DNA from: Candidatus Blautia intestinipullorum
GTDB lineage: Bacteria; Bacillota; Clostridia; Lachnospirales; Lachnospiraceae
Assembly: GCA_019120475.1 (NCBI GenBank)
Contig: DWVA01000104.1
Span: 1-6,039, forward strand
Direction: 5' to 3'
Length of the DNA: 6,039 nt
Shown in pieces: positions 1 through 5,554 of this stretch (within the stretch, counting starts at the first letter, position 1; each line of letters begins with the position of its first letter). The notes under the pieces were generated by a model. That model saw only the letters and a program-made list of their open reading frames with translations. It searched no databases and was not told the origin of the DNA. The position numbers were made by a program, and so were the translations under genes.

Positions 1-19
1 GGAACCAGGAAAAATATGC

Positions 20-66
20 CAAAAAAATACATTGCCTGTGGATCTTCTCCATTTCAGGCAATGTAT
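20..66 (-). terminator. Rho-independent terminator of the LacI-family gene
   Basis: A perfect 12-bp inverted repeat, ATACATTGCCTG (27-38) and CAGGCAATGTAT (55-66), is extended inside by TGGA/TCCA (39-42 and 48-51) with a 3-nt bulge. Read on the minus strand, the hairpin begins 23 nt after the regulator's stop codon and is followed at once by a run of seven T (21-27). This is the textbook layout of an intrinsic terminator. No comparable T-run follows it on the plus strand, so it works in one direction. Confidence 0.9.
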
Positions 67-89
67 CTTCAACTAAATATTTCTTAATT

Positions 90-1103
90 TTATTTTATTT
101 TCCTCACACTTTCCCGCTCAATCAGCCGTGTTCCAATCTCTGTTTTCAGCGAATAGGAACGGGCCGTTTTCATCTTTGCCATCAGCATTTCTACTGCACT
201 GGCTCCAAAAGCGTCTTTCGGAACGTTCACTGTCGTTACTGCCGGAACCATCATCTGGCAGATCGGGCGGTCGTCAAACCCTATGACTGAAATATCCTCC
301 GGCACTCTGTACCCAAAATCCTGTATTCCCTGAAGCGCGCTGCATGCGAGAAAATCATTTTCCGCAACAAACACTGTGGGAGGCGTATTAATATTCTCCA
401 GATATTCTTTTATCCCGCGCCGCACCATCTGTTCCGAATAATCCACGTCACAGACAAGCGACTCATCAAAAGGCAGTCCCAGATAACCCAGCCACCGCTT
501 ATAGGCGCGGTATCTCTCCTCAAAACTGGTGATCCGGTCCCGACAGCGGATATAGCCAATCCTTCTGTGGCCCATTTCATAGCAGTACTGCATAACTTTA
601 CTGATCCCCTGCGAATTATTGATTGCAACGGAATCTACATCGCTGTCCTGAAATGAATTATCCAAAACCACAAAAGGAAGACCACTGTCTACAAACACCT
701 GGAGATCATCCCGCTTCATCTCCACTCCAAAAATAATAAATCCCTTACAATCCGAAGTTCTGAGCTGTGTTTTCTGTATTTCCACGTCCGTATCTTTATT
801 CATATACACAAAGCTGAGATTGTAGCCATATCCACTGAGACTATTATTCAGCCCTTCCAGAATGTACGTAAAAAACGGAGATTCGTCAATGATCCTGCCA
901 ACTGTTTTATAAACTACAAATCCAATATTACCATTGATCACCGGAACATCCTTCAACAGGTGATCGCATCCGAGTTCCCTGATTTTTTCTATTATTTCCT
1001 GCCGTTTCTGTTCCCCCACGCCAGGTTTATTATTCAGCACCAAAGAAATCGTCGCTGTGGACACCCCCAGCATCTGCGCAATATCCTTCGCCTTTAAACT
1101 CAT
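90..1103 (-). CDS. LacI-family transcriptional regulator
   Basis: A 337-residue DNA-binding repressor, the usual length for the LacI/GalR family. Residues 4-23 form the N-terminal helix-turn-helix (KAKDIAQMLGVSTATISLVL), followed by the family's N-x-K-P-G-V wing (25-29). From about residue 59 a periplasmic-binding-protein type I effector domain follows. Its late motifs are clear: FVAENDFLA (245-253), G-x-x-VPEDISVIGFDD (264-278), TTVNVP (290-295) and the closing LIERESV (327-333). The ligand is probably a sugar or related metabolite but cannot be read from sequence. The ATG start follows a perfect AGGAGGTGA (1113-1121) at 9 nt. One oddity is the hinge between HTH and core (46-59): it is about three residues shorter than in PurR by eye and lacks the usual N-x-x-A-R-x-L hinge helix. 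The gene is divergent from the HAD phosphatase, has its own promoter, and ends at a strong terminator, so it is probably monocistronic. Confidence 0.93.
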   Translation of the reverse strand: MSLKAKDIAQMLGVSTATISLVLNNKPGVGEQKRQEIIEKIRELGCDHLLKDVPVINGNIGFVVYKTVGRIIDESPFFTYILEGLNNSLSGYGYNLSFVYMNKDTDVEIQKTQLRTSDCKGFIIFGVEMKRDDLQVFVDSGLPFVVLDNSFQDSDVDSVAINNSQGISKVMQYCYEMGHRRIGYIRCRDRITSFEERYRAYKRWLGYLGLPFDESLVCDVDYSEQMVRRGIKEYLENINTPPTVFVAENDFLACSALQGIQDFGYRVPEDISVIGFDDRPICQMMVPAVTTVNVPKDAFGASAVEMLMAKMKTARSYSLKTEIGTRLIERESVRKIK

Positions 1104-1112
1104 TCTTCTGCG

Positions 1113-1163
1113 TCACCTCCTTTTTCTAAACTAAATTGTACTAAATTTCCTAAAAATAATCAA
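1113..1163 (-). promoter_or_regulatory. Promoter and ribosome binding site of the LacI-family gene
   Basis: On the minus strand a -35 box TTGATT (1158-1163) is separated by exactly 17 bp from a -10 box TACAAT (1135-1140). The predicted start is near 1128, leaving a leader of about 25 nt that holds the perfect Shine-Dalgarno AGGAGGTGA (1113-1121). The -10 is embedded in two direct copies of ACTAAATT (1130-1137 and 1140-1147, plus-strand reading) spaced 10 bp apart. AAGCAA (1162-1167) overlaps the -35 and matches half of the dyad at 1244-1256, so weak autoregulation is possible. Confidence 0.7.
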
Positions 1164-1215
1164 GCAATTTCCCGTCCGGCTTTCAAAAAACTTTTTCTCT
1201 CATGCGAACTTCTTA

Positions 1216-1244
1216 TTGCATTTTTCCCATTTTCGTTCTAAAAT
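1216..1244 (+). promoter_or_regulatory. Sigma-A promoter of the HAD phosphatase gene
   Basis: TTGCAT (1216-1221) and TAAAAT (1239-1244) are spaced by 17 bp. The predicted transcription start is near 1250, about 45 nt before the phosphatase start codon. No other plus-strand gene lies upstream, so this should be the gene's own promoter. Confidence 0.65.
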
Positions 1245-1256
1245 AAGCATTGCTTA
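1244..1256. promoter_or_regulatory. Candidate LacI-family operator at the HAD transcription start
   Basis: TAAGCA-T-TGCTTA is a perfect 6-1-6 dyad that touches the last base of the -10 box and covers the predicted start site of the HAD promoter. A repressor bound there would block RNA polymerase. It is odd-centred, like the E. coli lac operator, and lacks the central CG of PurR/CcpA-type sites. Binding by the adjacent LacI protein is inferred from position and symmetry only. Confidence 0.5.
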
Positions 1257-1295
1257 ATTTCATTTAGTCAAACAGAAAGAAAGGAAGATTTTTTC

Positions 1296-2123
1296 ATGGT
1301 ACCAAAGCTGATTACCATTGATCTTGACGGCACTTTGCTGAGAAATGACTGTACCATTGCTCCCACAGTCAGGAAAGCTATTCTCACCTGTCTGAATACC
1401 TCAAAAACATTTTTCGTTCCCTGTACGGGCAGAAGCTATCAGAACAGCCGCTTTGTGCTGGGAGATTTCCCGGCTTTTCCCTATTATATCAACGCTAACG
1501 GTACAACTGTTACAGAAGGTTCTTCCGGCACTCTTCTGCATGCCAGCACACTTCCTCTGGAGACCGGATGCGCAGTGTATTCTCTTGCCAGAGAATACAA
1601 AACTTTTATCGAAATCTATCATGGGCTTACTGCTTATGACGGAGCCGCAGGAAGACAGAATTTAAAAGAAAGCAGCTGCAGCAAAGACTATATTTCCCAG
1701 CTTCTTTATACGAACACCCATTTAGAAAGCCTGGATGACTTTGTTTTTGACAAAAAACATCCTATCAGCAAATTTCACATTGTCTGCGTAAGCCAAAGGG
1801 AAAAGCAGGAACTCAAGCAGCGTCTTTCCCGTATTCCTGGCGTCTTCCCCATCTCCACCACCGATTTCAATATCGAGATCTGCCGGGAAGGATGGAGTAA
1901 ACGGGAAGGACTTATCCGCCTATGCCAGATTCTTCATATTTCTCCTGAAGAAACAGCGGCCATCGGAGACAGCGAAAATGATTACGAAATGCTACAGTGG
2001 GCAGGCTGCGGTATCGCCATGGGAAATGCTGCGCCTGAAATTAAAAAAGCGGCGGATTATATCACCGGAAGCAACGAAGAAGAAGGGATTATACATGCCT
2101 TAAAGTATCTGGGGCTTTTGTAG
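1296..2123 (+). CDS. Cof-type HAD-superfamily phosphatase (subclass IIB)
   Basis: A 275-residue cytosolic Mg-dependent phosphohydrolase, the usual length of the Cof/YidA/YbiV group. All four HAD motifs are visible. Motif I is DLDGTLL (9-15), with nucleophile Asp9 and acid/base Asp11. Motif II is the Thr in PCTGRS (Thr44). Motif III is the Lys in SKREGL (Lys202). Motif IV is GDSENDYEML (224-233), with metal-binding Asp225 and Asp229. The type IIB cap lies between motifs II and III and includes the family's NANGT (66-70). Such enzymes remove phosphate from sugar phosphates, FMN, PLP or similar small molecules; the substrate cannot be told here. The ATG start follows AAAGGAAG at about 8 nt. The gene is divergent from the LacI-family gene and likely controlled by it, so it may trim a phosphorylated sugar that the regulator senses. 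It converges on the kinase gene with a 22-bp gap and no clear terminator. Confidence 0.92.
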   Translation: MVPKLITIDLDGTLLRNDCTIAPTVRKAILTCLNTSKTFFVPCTGRSYQNSRFVLGDFPAFPYYINANGTTVTEGSSGTLLHASTLPLETGCAVYSLAREYKTFIEIYHGLTAYDGAAGRQNLKESSCSKDYISQLLYTNTHLESLDDFVFDKKHPISKFHIVCVSQREKQELKQRLSRIPGVFPISTTDFNIEICREGWSKREGLIRLCQILHISPEETAAIGDSENDYEMLQWAGCGIAMGNAAPEIKKAADYITGSNEEEGIIHALKYLGLL

Positions 2124-2145
2124 CAGCTTAAGTCTTCCCCTATTA

Positions 2146-3075
2146 TTATAGGGAAAACCCGATTTTCTCTGTCCAGTCTGTGGCTCCCGCCACAGACACT
2201 GCATTTGCGCCGCATTTATTTCCGTATTCCGCGCATTCCCTGACGTTTCTTCCTTGGGCAAGCGCATGTAGGAATCCTGCCACGAAGCTGTCTCCCGCTC
2301 CTGTGGTGTCTATGCATTTTACATTTTTCTCAGCGGACATCCAGAAGCTTTTCTCCCGTCCACATACATAACAGCCTTTACTTCCGCATTTAACGACTAC
2401 TGTTTTTACGCCGGCTCTTCTAAGACTTTCCGCTGCCTCTTCCACTGTATTTTTCCCGGTGATCAGCATAGCTTCTTCATCATTTGGCATCAGATAATCT
2501 ACATAAGAAAACGCCTCCGCAAGTTCCTCTGCCGTCTCGTTTTTCTTCCGTTTCGTCATATCCGCACATACGATCTTCCCTTGTTCTCCGGCAGTCCGGA
2601 AAATTATCTCAAGTTCCCTGGGCCCTATTTCCGGAGATACAAAGATACTGGCAAAACATACGATTTTCGCGCTTTCCGGAAACGGCATATGAATATCCTC
2701 CAGAGTAAGCTTTCGCAGCGTCCCGGATGGATTGGTGAGGAAATGTCTCGAGCCGTCCCGGTCTATTAAAACCACATTGATCCCTGTAGGAATATCTTCT
2801 CTGATACAGTCGTCAGGAAGGAGAATTCCGTATTCCTGGCAATGCTGCTCCAGGTATTTTCCCGCCTTGTCCCGTCCTATAATCGTTTCAAGCAGCACCT
2901 GTCTTCCCATTTTCGCCAGAATAGTCGCCTCATTAAGGGCGTCCCCTCCTGTGGAAAGCCGGATTTCCTCCGCCGGAGATGATCCTGTCTGAAACACTTC
3001 TTTTCCCGCCGGCCGGACAAGTACGTCCAGAATACCGGCTCCTATGATTACGATTTCTGGATAATTATTCTTCAA
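2146..3075 (-). CDS. PfkB/ribokinase-family carbohydrate or nucleoside kinase
   Basis: A 309-residue ATP-dependent kinase of the ribokinase superfamily, at full length. The substrate-side signature is STGGDALNEA (41-50), followed by LAKMG (53-57). The second PfkB signature is DTTGAGDSFVAGFLHAL (256-272), where Asp262 of GAGD is the catalytic base and the GAG forms the anion hole. VVVKCGSKGCYV (226-237) matches the family strand before the ATP site. These enzymes phosphorylate sugars such as ribose, fructose or 2-keto-3-deoxygluconate, or nucleosides; nothing here fixes the substrate. The start is TTG, chosen because AAGGAGAG lies about 8 nt upstream, no suitable in-frame ATG exists, and the fold begins directly at PEIVIIGAGILDV. 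It lies 83 bp downstream of the MerR-family gene on the same strand with no terminator between them, so the two may be co-transcribed. Confidence 0.9.
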   Translation of the reverse strand: MKNNYPEIVIIGAGILDVLVRPAGKEVFQTGSSPAEEIRLSTGGDALNEATILAKMGRQVLLETIIGRDKAGKYLEQHCQEYGILLPDDCIREDIPTGINVVLIDRDGSRHFLTNPSGTLRKLTLEDIHMPFPESAKIVCFASIFVSPEIGPRELEIIFRTAGEQGKIVCADMTKRKKNETAEELAEAFSYVDYLMPNDEEAMLITGKNTVEEAAESLRRAGVKTVVVKCGSKGCYVCGREKSFWMSAEKNVKCIDTTGAGDSFVAGFLHALAQGRNVRECAEYGNKCGANAVSVAGATDWTEKIGFSL

Positions 3076-3158
3076 TTTTTACTCTCCTTATGATGTTCTC
3101 TGGCTGGTTCTTCTCTCGCGCCAAGCCCGGCAGCCATACCGTTTTCTTCTTCTGTTCC

Positions 3159-3596
3159 TTATTCATTTGCCATATCATACAGCTTCTGAATCTCTTCCGG
3201 AAGGTGATCCGGGATCATGGAGCGCACACTGTCCTCATTTCCGTTTTTCATCGACTGTTCATAATACCACTCTTTATAACGGATCATGGCAAGCACCTTC
3301 TCCAGCTTATACATTTCTTCCCTCACCGCTTCCTCCTGGCGTACAAACAGCTCCCGCCTTTTGGCGTAAGTGCAGCTTCCCTGAGCGCACCATTCCATAA
3401 ATGTCTTGATTTCTCTGATTTCCAGCCCTGACTTTTTCAGACACTCGATCACTCTGAGCGCTTCTATTTCTTTCTCTCCGAATCTGCGTACCCCTCCGCT
3501 TCTTTTCAGTTCCGGGAACAGCCCTTCTTTGTCATAATATCTGAGGGTGGATATGGGAATCCGGAACATTTCGGATATCTGTCCGATCGTATACAT
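3159..3596 (-). CDS. MerR-family regulator, AdhR/NmlR-like
   Basis: A 145-residue activator/repressor. The N-terminal winged helix-turn-helix is plain: YTIGQISEMF (2-11), ISTLRYYDKEGL (15-26), then the wing with GGVRRF (34-39). A long dimerisation helix (about 78-118) follows, with YKEWYYE (107-113), a pattern common in AdhR-type MerR proteins. It is too short for a drug-binding domain of BmrR type. Cys52 (ECLKKSG) falls at the position of the carbonyl/redox-sensing Cys52 of B. subtilis AdhR; Cys70 and Cys75 (WCAQGSC) add further thiols. A thiol- or aldehyde-responsive role is therefore inferred. The ATG start follows AAGGAGA at about 9 nt. It may control itself and the downstream kinase; no divergent target gene is seen, because the facing DNA is the end of the CooS operon. 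Confidence 0.88.
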   Translation of the reverse strand: MYTIGQISEMFRIPISTLRYYDKEGLFPELKRSGGVRRFGEKEIEALRVIECLKKSGLEIREIKTFMEWCAQGSCTYAKRRELFVRQEEAVREEMYKLEKVLAMIRYKEWYYEQSMKNGNEDSVRSMIPDHLPEEIQKLYDMANE

Positions 3597-3675
3597 CCTC
3601 GCTCTCTCCTTTCCGTCTCTTCACCCGGTATCGTCTTCTATGCCAATATTTTTCTGTTAAGATCACAAACTTCCC

Positions 3676-3734
3676 GTCGACTTGAAGTCAGCGTTATATA
3701 CTGATTTTAACATGAAAATTTTGCGTTGTCACAA
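3676..3734 (-). promoter_or_regulatory. Possible MerR-type promoter and dyad upstream of the MerR-family gene
   Basis: On the minus strand TTGTGA (3729-3734) and TAAAAT (3704-3709) are separated by 19 bp, the long spacer typical of MerR-controlled promoters. Between it and the gene lies an 11-bp dyad, GACTT-G-AAGTC (3679-3689). The boxes are weak and the dyad is not between them, so this is a tentative assignment. Confidence 0.3.
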
Positions 3735-3748
3735 AAAATTCCGATTCC

Positions 3749-3803
3749 TGACAAAAGCTCCGCCATACAGATGAATGTCACAACATCTGCACAGCGGAGC
3801 TTT
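3749..3803 (-). terminator. Compound hairpin ending the CooS operon, probable terminator
   Basis: A perfect 10-bp inverted repeat, AAAGCTCCGC (3754-3763) and GCGGAGCTTT (3794-3803), encloses a 4x4 internal loop. A second stem, CAGATG/CATCTG (3768-3773 and 3784-3789), has a 10-nt apical loop. On the minus strand it starts 57 nt after the oxidoreductase stop codon and ends in TTTT. This fits an intrinsic terminator separating the CooS operon from the MerR-family promoter, although the T-run is short. A T-rich but interrupted tail also follows on the plus strand. Confidence 0.65.
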
Positions 3804-3860
3804 CCATTTTATTTCACAGGAAACTGTGTTCCTGTAAAAAAGAACATATGTCAATCATTT

Positions 3861-5090
3861 TCATACCGAATAGATATATTCCCCGTTCTCCTTCACACCA
3901 TAAAAATCTGCGAAGCTCATGGAAAAAATCTTATCTTCGCGGCCGGTGAGGTCAACTTCATTTTTGATAAGGTACTGGTAAATTCCGTCATGGGAAATAT
4001 CTCCCTGCTGCAGGAAGCCCACAAGACGGTGATTACGGAAGATTGCTCTCTCATACTGATCTCTGCTCTCCTTCGCGATCACCTGATCACCTTCTTCCGG
4101 ATTCAAAACACCTACGCACAGAGACACCAGGCCAAAGAAATTAATCGTATTTTTCGCCGCAAAACGGTCCACATACATAAATTTGTTTCCAAGAACCATA
4201 TTCTGAGCCGCGATTTTTCCCTGCTTCTGGGCGTTTGGCCAGATACCGGAAAGGCCTGTCACATCTCCTGCTGCGTAGACAAAAGGATCGCTGGTCTGCA
4301 TATAATCATTTACCTGGATTCCCCTGTCGATCAAAAGGCCGCTGTTCTCAAATCCTGCCACAGCACTTCTCACTCCAGCCGCTACGATCACCATATCGCA
4401 CTCCAGCTTTTCTCCATTGTCCAGAACCACATGAGTGATTTCTCCGTTTTCATTGGAAACAGTATCCGCCCCTCTTCTTCCCAGACAGAAACGGCATCCT
4501 GCATTTTCAAAACGCTTCTGATACTCTGCCGCGCCTCTCTCGTCAAGCTGAATAGGAAGGATCCTTTCCGCCATTTCCACGATCGTGATCTTCTTTCCCT
4601 GTTCCAGAAGTCCATAAGCCGCGTCAAGGCCCACAAGGCCGGAGCCGATGATCACTACTTTTTCAGCCTTTGCCGCTCTTTCATCAATGGCTCTTGCATC
4701 GCTGAGATGGCGAAGTCCGAAAACATTGGATGCATTTCTCAAGTTTCCTACAGGAGGAATGAAGCTTTCCGCACCTGTGGCGATCAAGAGTCTGTCATAG
4801 TCACAGGCGTACCCCTCAGTTCCGTAATATACTTTTTTTGCTTTTGTATCCAGCCTGGTCACTCTCTGCCCGGCAATCTGCCAGATATTATTCTTTTCAA
4901 AGAAGTCCGCCGGAACAAAATTCAGTCCTTCTGCATCGCGTTCATGACTTAAATACTTATGGAGCATACATCGGGAATGAGGCTTTTCATCCACGGAGAT
5001 CATAACGATCTCATCCTGAGGCGCCATCTCCCGAAGAGTTTTGGCGGCGGTCATGCCCGCCGCTCCGATTCCGATAATCACGTATTTCAT
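3861..5090 (-). CDS. FAD/NAD-dependent oxidoreductase of the CooS-CooF-FNOR type
   Basis: A 409-residue flavoprotein of the pyridine nucleotide-disulfide oxidoreductase fold. From the chosen start, the N-terminal FAD Rossmann motif is IGIGAAG (6-12), ATGA lies at 104-107, and the NAD-binding motif GSGLVG is at 149-154. Glu172 at the end of the second strand of that domain suggests NADH over NADPH. The second FAD motif, YAAGD, is at 272-276. A C-terminal domain of about 100 residues follows. There is no redox CxxC. A single Cys41 in HSRCMLHKYLS sits near the active-site Cys region of NADH oxidases and CoA-disulfide reductases. Known CODH loci place such a protein (FNOR) after CooF to exchange electrons with NAD(P)H. 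ATG at 5090 is preferred because AGGAGG (5101-5106) is 10 nt away. An in-frame GTG at 5099 overlaps the ferredoxin stop codon as GTGA but is only 1 nt from that site. The distance to the preceding stop is 5 nt. Confidence 0.88.
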   Translation of the reverse strand: MKYVIIGIGAAGMTAAKTLREMAPQDEIVMISVDEKPHSRCMLHKYLSHERDAEGLNFVPADFFEKNNIWQIAGQRVTRLDTKAKKVYYGTEGYACDYDRLLIATGAESFIPPVGNLRNASNVFGLRHLSDARAIDERAAKAEKVVIIGSGLVGLDAAYGLLEQGKKITIVEMAERILPIQLDERGAAEYQKRFENAGCRFCLGRRGADTVSNENGEITHVVLDNGEKLECDMVIVAAGVRSAVAGFENSGLLIDRGIQVNDYMQTSDPFVYAAGDVTGLSGIWPNAQKQGKIAAQNMVLGNKFMYVDRFAAKNTINFFGLVSLCVGVLNPEEGDQVIAKESRDQYERAIFRNHRLVGFLQQGDISHDGIYQYLIKNEVDLTGREDKIFSMSFADFYGVKENGEYIYSV

Positions 5091-5095
5091 CTCCG

Positions 5096-5539
5096 TCACA
5101 CCTCCTCCACATGGATTGCCTGTTTCGGACAGGCTTTCACACAGCTTGGCTCCCCGCCCTGCTCTCTGCAGAAATCACATTTGATCACAATGCTGTGCGT
5201 CTCATCGTCCGGCTTCAGTACACCGTATGGACAATTCATCACACACATAAAACAGGATCCGCATTTTTCTTTGTCATAATAGACATGTCCGTCTTTGGAA
5301 TCTTTTGTCAGCGCTCCGCTCATACAGGAAAGTACGCACTCCGGCTCGTCACAGTGACGGCAGAAGACCGGTTTATACCCGTCTTCTGTCCTGTAGATAA
5401 AATTGCGGCTTTCATTTGCCGGATCGTTGAGATCCAGTGTATAGATATCGCCCGTATCCTTCCGGTGGGCCTGCATACATGCCAGACTGCAGCTCTTGCA
5501 GCCGTCGCATTTTTCCGCGTCAATGATAATTCTTTTCAT
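5096..5539 (-). CDS. CooF-like ferredoxin with four [4Fe-4S] clusters
   Basis: A 147-residue soluble iron-sulfur electron carrier of the CooF/HycB/DmsB family. Sixteen cysteines form four groups, numbered from the chosen start: C11-x2-C14-x2-C17-x3-C21, C60-x2-C63-x4-C68-x3-C72, C93-x2-C96-x2-C99-x3-C103 and C121-x2-C124-x8-C133-x3-C137. This is the full ligand set for four [4Fe-4S] clusters, with none missing. It has no signal peptide or membrane segment, so it is cytosolic. It should carry electrons between CooS and the flavoprotein encoded next. ATG at 5539 is preferred because AAGGGGG (5547-5553) lies 7 nt upstream; the ATG at 5545, which adds two residues, is only 1 nt from it. It begins 15 nt after the CooS stop codon, and its last codons hold the ribosome binding site of the oxidoreductase, so the three genes look translationally linked. 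Confidence 0.92.
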   Translation of the reverse strand: MKRIIIDAEKCDGCKSCSLACMQAHRKDTGDIYTLDLNDPANESRNFIYRTEDGYKPVFCRHCDEPECVLSCMSGALTKDSKDGHVYYDKEKCGSCFMCVMNCPYGVLKPDDETHSIVIKCDFCREQGGEPSCVKACPKQAIHVEEV

Positions 5540-5554
5540 GGTCATGCCCCCTTA

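Noticed and set aside
1126..1155. Repeated CTAAA motifs about 10 bp apart in the LacI-gene promoter (1126, 1131, 1141, 1150)
   Set aside because: The two 8-bp copies are real, but the region is AT-rich and the motif overlaps the -10 box. Without conservation data I cannot distinguish an operator array from chance.
2138..2153. Small hairpin CCCTAT/ATAGGG between the convergent phosphatase and kinase genes, considered as a two-way terminator
   Set aside because: The stem is only 6 bp and AT-rich, overlaps the kinase stop codon, and has no T-run on either strand. The convergent pair has no terminator I can support.
3104..3137. GGCTG...CAGCC pairing between the MerR and kinase genes as a terminator
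   Set aside because: Only 5 bp pair around a loop of more than 20 nt and no T-run follows, so it is unlikely to end transcription.
3682..3710. TTGAAG-N17-TTTTAA as a plus-strand promoter
   Set aside because: No plus-strand gene lies downstream; it would transcribe into the end of the CooS operon. The -10 match is poor and the -35 falls inside the dyad.
3726..4952. Plus-strand open frame of 408 codons opposite the oxidoreductase gene
   Set aside because: It is antisense to a protein with clear FAD and NAD motifs, begins in the terminator region, has no ribosome binding site, and its translation resembles no known fold. The open frame is a by-product of codon use on the other strand.
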